From: Kushneria indalinina DSM 14324
GTDB taxonomy: Bacteria; Pseudomonadota; Gammaproteobacteria; Pseudomonadales; Halomonadaceae
Direction: 5' to 3'
NCBI RefSeq assembly: GCF_003385845.1
Contig: NZ_QRDJ01000006.1
Span: 988,068 to 1,052,067 of the forward strand
DNA: 64,000 bases
Of the stretch, positions 54,282-63,439 are shown piece after piece; within the stretch, counting starts at the first letter, position 1; every line of letters starts with the position of its first letter. A program made the translations under genes and the position numbers. Under the pieces are notes generated by a model. That model worked only from the letters and a program-made list of their open reading frames with translations, had not been told where the DNA came from and made no database searches.

Positions 54282-54647
54282 TCACCCTCTCACCGGTGAT
54301 CCGTCATCGTGACAGCGTCCGCTGTCACGATGCACGCTGTATCCCCAGGGGCCGACCAGCAACACGATCACCTCATTGGCACCACGTGCCAGCGTCAGCT
54401 CCACCGGCACCTGGTCAAGCAATGGGCAGTCCACGCCCCGGCTCAGAAAATAGTCGCGCACGTGATAGATGAGGCGGTAATGACCGCCGCTCCCCTCCTG
54501 CAGCAACGCTTCTTCAAGCTCCCCACGGGCATTGGTGTGAAGAGTCATGATGGGCTCTTCATCGCCGTGCGCCTCAAGGGATACCACCATGCCTTCCACT
54601 GGAATGCCGTCGTATTGATCCAGTACCCGGGTTGTCAGCGTTGCCAT
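54282..54647 (-). CDS. Transthyretin-like protein related to hydroxyisourate hydrolase, active site changed
   Basis: A 121-residue protein of the HIU hydrolase/transthyretin family, which normally opens 5-hydroxyisourate in urate breakdown. ATG 54647 has AGGAGG upstream. Alignment by eye: the N-terminal motif TTHVLD reads TTRVLD (catalytic His to Arg); the DGR motif reads RGE (Arg lost); the HxHVPLLLSPYGYSTYRGS stretch reads as NEVIVLLVGPWGYSVHRDS, so the second His is lost and the terminal YRGS has become HRDS. A further eleven residues follow, where true HIU hydrolases end at YRGS. Fold and length are otherwise kept. It lies next to guaD and the purine permease, but hydrolase activity is doubtful; a binding role is possible. 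Confidence 0.82.
   Translation of the reverse strand: MATLTTRVLDQYDGIPVEGMVVSLEAHGDEEPIMTLHTNARGELEEALLQEGSGGHYRLIYHVRDYFLSRGVDCPLLDQVPVELTLARGANEVIVLLVGPWGYSVHRDSGRCHDDGSPVRG
54305..54332. repeat. Perfect hairpin inside the 3' end of the transthyretin-like gene
   Basis: Arms CATCGTGACAGCG (54305-54317) and CGCTGTCACGATG (54320-54332) form a 13-bp stem with a two-base centre. It lies within the codons for HRDSGRCHDD, over the position of the normal YRGS end. No U-tract follows on either strand. Confidence 0.8.
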
Positions 54648-54825
54648 ACCTGCCTCCTGAAAACAAACCTCCCCCTTTGCCCTGAAGGGCACTTCGGGAG
54701 CCGATAAACGAGAGTACGCTACCGCTCATGACATAGTGCAGCGGCTTTCATGATACTGCGAGACAGCAGGCTACATACCATCACTTTCGTCCATGTCAGG
54801 CACTACATCGCTTCAGGCCGGACAT

Positions 54826-54856
54826 AAAAAAGGCCGCACCCGAAGGTGCGGCCTTT
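54826..54856 (-). terminator. Terminator of the RND efflux operon
   Basis: Perfect 12-bp stem AAAGGCCGCACC / GGTGCGGCCTTT; on the minus strand the loop is UUCG and a U-tract follows. It starts 19 bases after the RND pump stop codon. Confidence 0.92.
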
Positions 54857-54874
54857 ATTGAACAACGGCGCCAA

Positions 54875-57800
54875 TCAGGTACGGTTGCCGTCGTCAGAAG
54901 AGTGCGTCGAGCGTCCGGTAGTGGCGTTGGCCGGGCTACCCTGCTCCTCTCCTTCCTGTTTCTGACCGATCCCCAGCTTGCGGCTGGCCCACTGCGATCC
55001 CTGCATGATGAACACGTAGGTTGCCGGCACAAACAGACTGGCAAAGATCGTGATGGTGATCATGCCGCCGACCACGGGCGTACCGATGTGATGTCGGCTT
55101 GCTTCACTGGCACCGCTGGCCAGTGCCAGAGGCAGCGTACCGCCGATGAAGGCAAGCGATGTCATCACGATCGGGCGGAAACGCTGTCGGGCCGCGTGTT
55201 TGGCCGCTTCCACGATCGAGAGCCCTTCATGAGAACGCTGCTGCTGGGCAAACTCCACGATCAGGATGGCGTTTTTGGCCGCCAGCCCCACGACCACCAG
55301 CATGCCGATCTGCAGATAGACACTGGTATCAAACTCCCGCAGCCAGACCGCCATTACTGCACCCAAAAACGCGAAGGGCACCGAAGAGATGACCGCCAGC
55401 GGCAACGTCCAGCTCTCGTACTGCGCCGCCAGGATCAAAAACACCATCACGATGCCGAACACGATGGCAATGACCGCAGCGTCGCCCGCGTTCTCCTGCT
55501 GATAGGCCTCACCGGTCCACCCCATCGAGTAATCACTGCCCAGCTGATCCTGAACAATACTGCGAACGGCCTCTATCGCCTGGCCATTGCTGTAGCCCGG
55601 GGCGGCCGCAATCTGGAACTTGGCCGCCGGATAGACGTTGTAACGATCAAGCGTGGTAGGCGCCTGCTGACGCTCCATCGTGACCAGCGCCGACAGCGGG
55701 ATACGCTGACCGTCACCACCACGCACATACACCTGATTCAGGTTCTCCGGTGACTGACGAAACTCGTCTTCGGACTGCAGATAGACCTGGAAATTGCGGC
55801 TCTGACGTGTGAAGTAGTTCACGAACGCGCTACCAAAGGTACTGGACAGCGTCGTGTTCAGATCACTGAGGTTCACGCCCAGACTCTGCGCCTTCTCGCG
55901 GTCTATTTCGGCATGATAGGTCGGCACCGAGGTATCCAGCGTCGTGAATGCCTGAGCGATGGCCGGATCCTCATTGGCCGCCTGCATGATCTTCTGACTG
56001 GCCTGGAAAAGCTCCTGGGAATCAGCACCACCAAGCGACTGCAAAAAGCCGGTCAGGCCCCCGGTGGGTGACAGTCCGATGATCGGCGGCAGATTGAAGG
56101 CCATGGCCTGACCACCCTGAATGCCGGCGCCCTTTTGCATGATGGTGCCAATCAACTCATCGGCGGTGATATCACGCTGCGACCATGTCTTCATCGAAAT
56201 GAACATGGTGCCCTTGGCCGTGTTGGCCGCACCGGAGACGAGGTCATAGCCGGGGATGGAGGTGACATACTCCACCGCGCCGATGGCCTCGAGCTCCTTT
56301 GACAGCTTCTGCATGTACTCATCGGTACGCTCTACCGAAGACCCGGCCGGCAGGTTGACCGAGGCGAGCACGACGCCCTGGTCGGTCGCGGGTATCAGCC
56401 CCTGAGGCAGCTGGGAATAGAGCCACCAGGAGAGCACACAGCAGCCGGCAAACATCGCCATGGTGATAAAGAAGTGACGGATCAGAAAGCCGACACAGGC
56501 CATGAAGACATTGGTGATCTTGTCAAAACCGCGGTTGAACCACACAAAGGGCTTTTTGACGATCTGCAGCCAGCGCGGCTCATTACCCTCATTGTGGCGC
56601 TTGATAAAGATCGCCCCGATGGCCGGCGTGAACGACAGCGCCACCAGTGCCGAAATGCCCACCGAGATCGCAATGGTGATGGCGAACTGACGATACATCT
56701 GGCCGGTCATACCGGAGATAAACGCCACCGGAATAAAGACGGACGCCATGATAAAGGAGGTCGCCAGTACCGGACCGGTCACCTCCTTCATCGCCATGAA
56801 GGCAGCATTCATTGGCGTTGTATCGGGCTCTTCCTCGAGTATGCGCTCGATGTTTTCGATGACCACGATCGCATCATCCACCACGATGCCGATCGCCAGT
56901 ATCATGCCGAACAGCGACAGCAGGTTGATCGAAAAGTCGAGCAGATACATGCCCCCGAAGGTGCCCACGACCGAGATGGGTACCACCGACATGGCCACCA
57001 GCGTCGAGCGCCAGTTCTGCAGGAACACAAACACGATGACAGCGACCAGCAGCAGTGCCTCGATAAAGGTGTGCGTCACCGACTCGATCGAGGCATCGAT
57101 GAAGAGCGTCGTGTCATAGGGAATGACGTAATCCAGACCCGCCGGGAAGCGCTGCTTCATGCTGGCAAGCGCGGACTTGACCTCCTCGGCAACTTCAAGC
57201 GCGTTGGCGCCGGGCTGCTGATAGACCGCGATCGGCGCAATGGGCGAGCCGTTGACACGACCGATAACCCCATAGCTGGAAGACCCGAGTTCTACACGAG
57301 CGACATCGCTGAGCTTGAGTGACGACCCATCCTCATTGGTGCGCAGGATGATGTTACGAAACTCGCTGGCAGAGGACATTCGTCCCTGCGTGGTGACCGT
57401 ATAGGTATAGGCACCCGGCTCACGCTGCGGCGCGCCGTTGAGCTTGCCGGCCGAAACGACGGTGTTCTGCGACTGAATGGCAGTAGAGACTTCTGCAGGG
57501 GTCAGATCGTACTGCGACAGCTTGTCCGGATTGAGCCAGATACGCATGGCGAAATCCTGGTTGCCCAGCACTTCGGCATTCCCCACACCCGGCAAACGCC
57601 TGATCTCATCCAGAATATTGATGTTGGCATAATTGTTCAGAAACAGCCGGTCATATTCGTTATTGGGCGAATACAATGCCGTAAACAGCAACACACTGCT
57701 GGAGCGCTGTTCGACCGTTACCCCCTGGTTCTGAACCTCAGTAGGCAGCTGTGACAGCGCCCTCTGTACACGGTTGTTGACATCGATGGTGGCCTGATCC

Positions 57801-58105
57801 GGATCGGTGCCGATGCCGAAATAGACACTCATGCTCAACTGACCGCTGTCGGCGCTGGTGGACGTGATATAGATCATGTCCTGAACGCCGTTGATCTCCT
57901 GGGTCAGCACGGAGGCTACCGTTTCCGACAACACCTGGGCACTGGCACCCGGGTAACTCGCCGTGACCGATACGGTAGGCGGCACCACCTGCGGGTACTG
58001 CTCGACAGCCAACCCTCTTACCGACATGAACCCGATCAGCGTAATGATGATCGAGACGACGGTGGCGAAGATCGGCCGATTGATGAAAAAGCTCGAAATA
58101 TTCAT
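54875..58105 (-). CDS. RND multidrug efflux pump inner-membrane subunit (AcrB/HAE-1 type)
   Basis: A 1076-residue proton-driven exporter. It starts MNISSFFINRPIFATVVSII and has twelve membrane segments with two large periplasmic loops. Proton-relay residues are visible: the Asp pair in IGIVVDDAIVVIE of segment 4, the Lys in AAKNAILIVEFA of segment 10 and the Arg in RFRPIVMTSLAFI of segment 11. Length fits hydrophobe-amphiphile pumps (about 1030-1050) with a slightly longer polar C-terminus (EEQGSPANATTGRSTHSSDD in part). The adaptor gene is 15 bases upstream on the same strand; no outer-membrane channel gene is adjacent, so a TolC-like protein elsewhere must serve it. Confidence 0.96.
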   Translation of the reverse strand: MNISSFFINRPIFATVVSIIITLIGFMSVRGLAVEQYPQVVPPTVSVTASYPGASAQVLSETVASVLTQEINGVQDMIYITSTSADSGQLSMSVYFGIGTDPDQATIDVNNRVQRALSQLPTEVQNQGVTVEQRSSSVLLFTALYSPNNEYDRLFLNNYANINILDEIRRLPGVGNAEVLGNQDFAMRIWLNPDKLSQYDLTPAEVSTAIQSQNTVVSAGKLNGAPQREPGAYTYTVTTQGRMSSASEFRNIILRTNEDGSSLKLSDVARVELGSSSYGVIGRVNGSPIAPIAVYQQPGANALEVAEEVKSALASMKQRFPAGLDYVIPYDTTLFIDASIESVTHTFIEALLLVAVIVFVFLQNWRSTLVAMSVVPISVVGTFGGMYLLDFSINLLSLFGMILAIGIVVDDAIVVIENIERILEEEPDTTPMNAAFMAMKEVTGPVLATSFIMASVFIPVAFISGMTGQMYRQFAITIAISVGISALVALSFTPAIGAIFIKRHNEGNEPRWLQIVKKPFVWFNRGFDKITNVFMACVGFLIRHFFITMAMFAGCCVLSWWLYSQLPQGLIPATDQGVVLASVNLPAGSSVERTDEYMQKLSKELEAIGAVEYVTSIPGYDLVSGAANTAKGTMFISMKTWSQRDITADELIGTIMQKGAGIQGGQAMAFNLPPIIGLSPTGGLTGFLQSLGGADSQELFQASQKIMQAANEDPAIAQAFTTLDTSVPTYHAEIDREKAQSLGVNLSDLNTTLSSTFGSAFVNYFTRQSRNFQVYLQSEDEFRQSPENLNQVYVRGGDGQRIPLSALVTMERQQAPTTLDRYNVYPAAKFQIAAAPGYSNGQAIEAVRSIVQDQLGSDYSMGWTGEAYQQENAGDAAVIAIVFGIVMVFLILAAQYESWTLPLAVISSVPFAFLGAVMAVWLREFDTSVYLQIGMLVVVGLAAKNAILIVEFAQQQRSHEGLSIVEAAKHAARQRFRPIVMTSLAFIGGTLPLALASGASEASRHHIGTPVVGGMITITIFASLFVPATYVFIMQGSQWASRKLGIGQKQEGEEQGSPANATTGRSTHSSDDGNRT

Positions 58106-58120
58106 CGACTCGGCTCGCCC

Positions 58121-59404
58121 TTAATTGTCGCTGCTGCGTTCATCAGCGCTGGTCTGATCGGAATCGCCGCTGACACTGGTTTCCTGCCCCGGCATGTTGT
58201 TGGCACTACCGCCATCCTTGCCGGAGGGGTCTTCGGGCGTGTCATCCGTGTTGCCATCAAAGGGCTGCGGATCGATTTTGTCGCCCCCCGAGATACCGCC
58301 GAGGTTGCTGACAATAACCCGTTCATCGGGCGCTATCCCTTCTGTCAGGATCACCCAGCCACGGGCCTGTTCTCCCATCGTGACAAAACGACTCTCGGCT
58401 TCGTTGTCATCATTGAGCACAAAGATCTGCGGACCTTTAAGCCCTTCCGTGACGGCCACCTCAGGTACTGCCAGCACATTAAAGCGCTTCAGGTTTTTCA
58501 GCTGTACGCGGACAAACTGTCCGGGCAGGAAAAGATGCTGAGGATTTTCGAAAATGGCACGCGCCTGCACGGTACTGGTGGATTCATCCACACGGGAGCC
58601 CAGGAAGTCGAGATCGCCTTGAAGGGACGTGTCCGTGGTGCCGCTGTCCTGACCATAAGGGAAATCAAGCTCGACATTCACATTGGGCGCCCCCTCCATC
58701 TGACGCTGGCGACGCAGCGCAAAGGCGTCGTCCTGCGGCAGGGAAAAGCGCACTTCAAGCGGATCGATCGGCGTCACTTCGGCCAGTCGGGTCTGATTCT
58801 GACTCGTCACGTAGTTGCCGACGTTGACATCGTTGAGACTGACCTGACCGGTCACGGGCGCCCTGACGTCGGTGTAGTTCAGATCAATCTGGGCGCTTTC
58901 AAGGGCCGCCTGTGACTGGGCCACAGCGGCTCTGGAGGTATCACGCTGGCTGAGCGCCTGATCGCGCTGCTGCTGACTGATCGAGCCATTCTGATAAAGA
59001 CGCTGATAACGCTCATAGTCGCGCTGCGCTTCGCTGGCGCTGGCCCGCGCGCTTTGCAGATCGGCCTGTGCCTGTGCCACGGCCGCCTGGTAGGTATCCT
59101 TCTCGATCGTGAACAGGATATCGCCCTTCTCTACAATATCCCCGGCCCGATAATGCTGCTCCTCGAGCGTGCCACTTACCCGCGCGATGATATCGACCGA
59201 ACGATCACTGCGCACCATGGCCGGATAGGTCTTGTCCAATTCCAGATCAAACGGCTTGAGTGTCTGCACCTGTGCCTGTTTGGGGGGTGGCGCCTGCTGC
59301 TCTTCGCTCTGTTCATCCTCATTACCGCCACAGGCAACAAGCAACAGAGACAGGACTCCAATCAGGCTCCATCCCTGGGCCCATCTGGCAAACTTCTGAT
59401 TCAT
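58121..59404 (-). CDS. RND efflux periplasmic adaptor (AcrA/MFP family)
   Basis: A 427-residue lipid-anchored adaptor. The signal peptide ends in LLLVACGG (lipobox). A lipoyl half (DIIARVSGTLEEQHYRAGDIVEKGD in part), a long alpha hairpin rich in Ala/Gln (AQADLQSARASASEAQRDYE, in part), the second lipoyl half (YTDVRAPVTGQVSLNDVNVG in part) and beta-barrel domains follow in order. The C-terminal about 60 residues are acidic and low in complexity (NTDDTPEDPSGKDGG...), longer than in AcrA. Start at ATG 59404; the in-frame extension to 59461 precedes the signal peptide and is unlikely. Confidence 0.93.
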   Translation of the reverse strand: MNQKFARWAQGWSLIGVLSLLLVACGGNEDEQSEEQQAPPPKQAQVQTLKPFDLELDKTYPAMVRSDRSVDIIARVSGTLEEQHYRAGDIVEKGDILFTIEKDTYQAAVAQAQADLQSARASASEAQRDYERYQRLYQNGSISQQQRDQALSQRDTSRAAVAQSQAALESAQIDLNYTDVRAPVTGQVSLNDVNVGNYVTSQNQTRLAEVTPIDPLEVRFSLPQDDAFALRRQRQMEGAPNVNVELDFPYGQDSGTTDTSLQGDLDFLGSRVDESTSTVQARAIFENPQHLFLPGQFVRVQLKNLKRFNVLAVPEVAVTEGLKGPQIFVLNDDNEAESRFVTMGEQARGWVILTEGIAPDERVIVSNLGGISGGDKIDPQPFDGNTDDTPEDPSGKDGGSANNMPGQETSVSGDSDQTSADERSSDN

Positions 59405-59593
59405 CTGGATGATATCCGTCGTTATTAGGTGATCAACTGACGCTCTTTCAAGAGCGTGCAATGAGGGTCAAACCGAGAATGGCGCCAGTTTAGATGCATT
59501 CCTGTATGTATGTAAATTAACGACGCCCAATAGTTGCGATAGCCTGGGCAGGCATGCTCAGAGGCCACTGACGGCAGAGAAAGGATAGTCACA

Positions 59594-59619
59594 AAAACGC
59601 CCCGCGTAGCGGGGCGTTA
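59594..59619 (-). terminator. Terminator of the AraC-family gene
   Basis: Stem AACGCCCCGC / GCGGGGCGTT with loop GTA (plus-strand view), followed by UUUU on the minus strand. It lies 23 bases after the regulator's stop, so the regulator and the pump are separate transcription units. Confidence 0.85.
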
Positions 59620-59641
59620 CACAATGTCTGGCCGGCACCGT

Positions 59642-60472
59642 TCAATCGAGGGGGACGCGCAGCTCCAGGCTCTTCATGCCGGCATCACGCATGCCCTCAT
59701 GATAGATGACGCGAGAGTGATCAACACGAATCTGCTCGTTGTGCTCCTGCGCCCAGCGAATCGCCATGTGCTTGAAGCACCGCTCGCGATCCTTCTCGCT
59801 GCCAAGGGTGGCACTCATCGAGCGGCCTGCCGGTACCGTGACCCAGCGCAGCGGCAGCGGCGGATTCCATGTCGCACGGCGGGTCATGCGGTAACCGACA
59901 TCCTTGCGCATGCGATGCGACGGGGTAATGTTCGGATCGTCGTAGTAAAAGCAGACAGACTCGACGATGGATTCCTTGGCATGCTGCGGACACATGGACA
60001 GCAGCATCTGACGCAGGCTCTCTTCACTGTTCTTGTCGTCACCGAAGGAACGCATGACCAGGAAATACTCTTCTTCATGCTCGACCACGTTGACCGGCGT
60101 GGCGTCATCGCGCACCAGACCGTTGGTGGCAATCTCCATGCGCATGCTTTCACGATAGCCGCGCGGCGAGCTGCCGAAGTGACGACGAAAGACCCGGCTA
60201 AAGGCCGCATGATCCTGATAACCGCACTCAAGCGCGACTTCCATGATGGACTTGCGGGTATAGATCAGCAGCATGGCCGCCCGATCAAGGCGAATCGCTG
60301 CGTGATAGTCGGTAGGCGTGACGCCGAAGGACTGTTTGAACTTGCGTCGCAGATGCGAGCATGAGAGGCCGACCTGCTGGGCAACCAGCGTCATGGGCAT
60401 CAAAATGTTGGTGTGCTCGTGAAGAATGACTTCAGTTGCGGCGACGTCAAATTCTCTGCTGTCCATCATCAT
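59642..60472 (-). CDS. AraC-family regulator with GyrI-like effector domain (Rob/MarA-related)
   Basis: A 276-residue regulator. The N-terminal part (about 10-115) holds two helix-turn-helix motifs of the AraC type: MTLVAQQVGLSCSHLRRKFK and SIMEVALECGYQDHAAFSRV, the second followed by FRRHFGSSPRGYR. The C-terminal about 150 residues resemble the GyrI-like small-molecule-binding domain found in Rob and BmrR. Start at ATG 60472 with GAGGG at good spacing; a longer frame to 60571 is possible. It lies just upstream of the efflux adaptor on the same strand and is a natural candidate to sense a drug or organic compound and turn on the pump. That link is inferred. Confidence 0.9.
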   Translation of the reverse strand: MMMDSREFDVAATEVILHEHTNILMPMTLVAQQVGLSCSHLRRKFKQSFGVTPTDYHAAIRLDRAAMLLIYTRKSIMEVALECGYQDHAAFSRVFRRHFGSSPRGYRESMRMEIATNGLVRDDATPVNVVEHEEEYFLVMRSFGDDKNSEESLRQMLLSMCPQHAKESIVESVCFYYDDPNITPSHRMRKDVGYRMTRRATWNPPLPLRWVTVPAGRSMSATLGSEKDRERCFKHMAIRWAQEHNEQIRVDHSRVIYHEGMRDAGMKSLELRVPLD

Positions 60473-61234
60473 ATCCATTCCCTCGGCGATAACGCTTGAT
60501 ATACGGCACGACGCATCGATGCGTCGGAATTTTCGGGACTGAAGGGGCGGTGCCGGAGCCAACAAGGCCATGGCGTGGCATCAGGTCCTTCAGTTCAGTA
60601 ACCGTTTTTAGAGAGCAGTATTATTGAAGCATCAGGGTCGTAAGCAGGAACGCATTAACCTGCTGTCTGTATGACGACAATATTTCAGTGCTGACTCGCT
60701 AAAAGTTGTACGCAGAATAAGGGAAGGGCTGATCAAGTAAAGTATGAAACTGTCAAAGATTATTAAAATCGCGCTTTGACACATTATCCGGGCAGTTAAA
60801 AGCTAAACTATGAAGGACTAGGTAATATAATAAAAAACGATTTTTATTATTAAAATAATAATGCTTAATATTATTAAAAGTACTAGAAAACTGGTACTCA
60901 CGCTCAAATGAGCCTTGTTTGTCCAGCCTTTTCAGCATGGCACCCGGCCCGCTCTCAAGCCTTCACAGCCGTATGCATGACAATAGTGTGAACGCAGAAA
61001 GGCACCGCGATGACATACCCATTCTTTGGTCATACGTACTTTTGAAACCGCAACCTGTTGATGACAATGAAATGTTTCAGAAAGTAATGGTTAATATAAA
61101 ACAGGAATAATTGTTTTTGCGATTAAACATGCTCTGTGTAAAGTCGCATTAAACTATATTAACGAACGTGGAGACCACTTTGTTAATAACTGCTTAAAGG
61201 TATGGGAAGTCATGGCAGGAACAAATGGCCCCGA
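60473..61234. other. Gene-free, AT-rich intergenic stretch
   Basis: About 760 bases with no credible gene. From about 60760 to 60900 and again at about 61080-61200 the sequence is strongly AT-rich, unlike the surroundings. It contains inverted repeats such as TAATAAAAA-acga-TTTTTATTA (about 60828-60850) and AATAATAATGCTTAATATTATT nearby. Short open frames exist but lack ribosome-binding sites and family resemblance. It could be a silenced or recently acquired patch, a promoter region for the AraC gene, or a former integration site; nothing here proves any of these. Confidence 0.6.
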
Positions 61235-61261
61235 AACAAAAAAGGCGCCGTAAAGGCGCCT
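61235..61261 (-). terminator. Terminator of fliA
   Basis: On the minus strand stem AGGCGCC / GGCGCCT with a five-base loop is followed by six U. It starts 37 bases after the fliA stop. Confidence 0.85.
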
Positions 61262-61297
61262 GAAGGAATATGGGACACTTGACAGCTTGCAAAAGGC

Positions 61298-62014
61298 TCA
61301 ATCCTCGGTCGATACCAGTGCAGCCCGAAGCCTTGCCACCGCCTGACCATGAAGCTGACACACACGCGACTCACTGACCCCCATGACCGCCCCGATCTCC
61401 TTGAGATTGAGCTCCTCCTGGTAGTAGAGGGCCATCATCAGCTTCTCCCGCTCGGGCAGCGCCTCAATGGCTGCCATCATCTCATGGCGCTCGGCACCGG
61501 CAATCCAGACATCATGAGGGTCCAGCGAGGTTTCGACCTCCTCCGACAGGCGCGAGGCCTCCGTCTCGTCAGAGTTTGAGTCCTCATAGGTCATCAAAAA
61601 GCCGTTGTTGGTATCGCTGAGCACCTGCTGGTATTCGCGCAGCTCGATACCCAGCTCGGAGGCCACCTCACGCTCGCTCGGGGCACGCCCGTCACGCTGC
61701 TCAAGTTTCCAGATGGCGCGGTCGATATCACGGGCACTGCGCCTGACGCTGCGCGGCAGCCAGTCGCGCGAGCGCAGCTCATCAATCATGGCCCCGCGGA
61801 CCCGCTGTGACGCGTAGGTCGAAAACGTCGCACCCTGATCGGCATCAAAGCGCTTGAAGGCGTCCAGCAGTCCCAGCATGCCTGCCTGTATCAGATCATC
61901 CAGTTCCACACTGGCCGGTAGACGAACCTGCATCGAAAGTGCCTGACGTCGAACCAGTGGCATATAGTCGTCCAGCAGTTGCCTCTGATCGATCCTGCCC
62001 TGAGCCGTATACAT
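61298..62014 (-). CDS. fliA: Flagellar sigma factor sigma-28
   Basis: A 238-residue alternative sigma factor that directs RNA polymerase to late flagellar and chemotaxis genes. Region 2 (ELDDLIQAGMLGLLDAFKRFD, in part; FSTYASQRVRGAMIDELR), region 3 (RAPSEREVASELGIELREYQ) and the region 4 helix-turn-helix (LNLKEIGAVMGVSESRVCQLH) are complete. Length is that of FliA (239 in E. coli). ATG 62014 is preceded by AGGA at good spacing; the frame is open to 62122 but the extra part is not family-like. In many polar flagellates it follows fleN/flhG; here neither neighbour is flagellar, though flagellin begins 1.9 kb away. Confidence 0.95.
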   Translation of the reverse strand: MYTAQGRIDQRQLLDDYMPLVRRQALSMQVRLPASVELDDLIQAGMLGLLDAFKRFDADQGATFSTYASQRVRGAMIDELRSRDWLPRSVRRSARDIDRAIWKLEQRDGRAPSEREVASELGIELREYQQVLSDTNNGFLMTYEDSNSDETEASRLSEEVETSLDPHDVWIAGAERHEMMAAIEALPEREKLMMALYYQEELNLKEIGAVMGVSESRVCQLHGQAVARLRAALVSTED

Positions 62015-62194
62015 GCCCATATCCTGAAATCCGTTTGATGAGGAGGCACACGATGCGCCCGCCTGTCTTGTGAACCCATTATTGACAGACCGGTACCAAA
62101 ACGAATGGGAAAAGAGCCACAAAAAGTACGGCTTTCTTTAGGGATTGGCATGATCGCCACGAACGAATGCCGTCACAGGGGGCCGGTCGCTGGA

Positions 62195-63439
62195 TCAATC
62201 TGACGCCAGATGCCGATTTTTTCGATCCATTAACACCATCAGCGGCCCGGCACTCATGCCATGAAACACCACCGAGATCAGCACGATCAGACTGACCGTT
62301 GTCCAGGCTGTTTCCGCTTGACCAAAGTCCGCCTGATTCAGGGCATAGGCCAGATAGTAGAAAGACCCGATCCCTCGAATACCAAACACGCTGACCACGC
62401 ACCGCTCATGCCAGGGCATGGTGGTGCCGACCAGACCGATCATGCCCGTCAGCGGGCGAATCAGAAATACCGTTGCCACCGCTGCCATCACGATCAGACC
62501 ATTGACGCCATCCAGCGCCGTGCCGGCGATGGCCGCGCCTAGAAAGACCAGCATGGCCATCATTAGAAGCTTTTCGATCTCCTCACTGAAATCGGCAAGC
62601 TGCACATGGTAGTCATGCTTGTCCTCTTCGCCGCGCAGCGTCAGTGCGCAGACAAAAACAGCGATAAAGCCATATCCTTGCAGCGCCTCGGTAGCAGCGT
62701 AGGTCAAAAAGGTGCCCCCCAGCGCCGCGAAGCCCTGCCCGGTGCCGGCCAGTGACAGCGTCCCCAGCCGGAACGTCACGCCCCCCAGCAACCGCCCTAT
62801 CCCCCAGCCGGCCGCCACACCAACCACAATACGCCACACCACATCCACGCCCAGCCAGTGCCAGTTCCATGACTCAAACAGCGTGGCATGTGTGGCCACC
62901 GCAATGGCCAAGTAGGTAAAGGGAAACGCCAGCCCGTCATTGAGCCCGGCCTCGGAGGTCAGCGCAAAGCGCACCTCATCTTCCGGCCCCGAGCGTGGTG
63001 GGCCTACCTGCACATCAGAGGCCAGTACCGGGTCCGTCGGCGCGATGACCGCGCCCAGCAGCAGTGCGGTTTCCAGCGGCAGGCCGAGCAGAAAGATCCC
63101 CACCAGCACGACCATGACAATGGTCAGCGGCATGGTAATGCCCAGCAGCCGCCAGGTATTGGCCCAGCGCTTGAGCCCTACCTTTCTATCCAACCGCAGC
63201 CCGGCACCTGCCAGCGAAATGATCACCGCGATCTCGGTCACCGTTTCGAGAAGCTCGGGATGTTCCAAAGGGCTTGGCGCCGCATCCCCCATCAACCGTG
63301 CGATGCCATACCCCACCGCGATACAGACAATAGGTAGCGACAGAGGCATTCGCTTGATCACCAGCGGCAACCACGCCACCAGCAAAATCAAAAGGCCGAT
63401 GCCGCCCAGCACCATGATGTGCATATCCATTGCGTTCAA
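62195..63439 (-). CDS. Sodium:proton antiporter, CPA1/NhaP type
   Basis: A 414-residue inner-membrane exchanger with about twelve to thirteen membrane segments. Ion-binding motifs are seen: APTDPVLASDVQ in the discontinuous helix and TSEAGLNDGLAFPF with the ND pair that defines NhaP/NHE-type electroneutral antiporters. The C-terminus is short, with no large regulatory domain, and contains FGIRGIGSFYYLAYAL, a usual CPA1 segment. Sodium export suits a halophile. The first codon is ambiguous among three close methionines (MNAMDMHIM). It is divergent from the flagellin gene. Confidence 0.92.
   Translation of the reverse strand: MNAMDMHIMVLGGIGLLILLVAWLPLVIKRMPLSLPIVCIAVGYGIARLMGDAAPSPLEHPELLETVTEIAVIISLAGAGLRLDRKVGLKRWANTWRLLGITMPLTIVMVVLVGIFLLGLPLETALLLGAVIAPTDPVLASDVQVGPPRSGPEDEVRFALTSEAGLNDGLAFPFTYLAIAVATHATLFESWNWHWLGVDVVWRIVVGVAAGWGIGRLLGGVTFRLGTLSLAGTGQGFAALGGTFLTYAATEALQGYGFIAVFVCALTLRGEEDKHDYHVQLADFSEEIEKLLMMAMLVFLGAAIAGTALDGVNGLIVMAAVATVFLIRPLTGMIGLVGTTMPWHERCVVSVFGIRGIGSFYYLAYALNQADFGQAETAWTTVSLIVLISVVFHGMSAGPLMVLMDRKNRHLASD

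Noticed and set aside
60753..61110. Short open frames of about 60 codons in the AT-rich stretch
   Set aside because: No ribosome-binding sites, no family resemblance; AT-rich low-complexity sequence gives such frames by chance.
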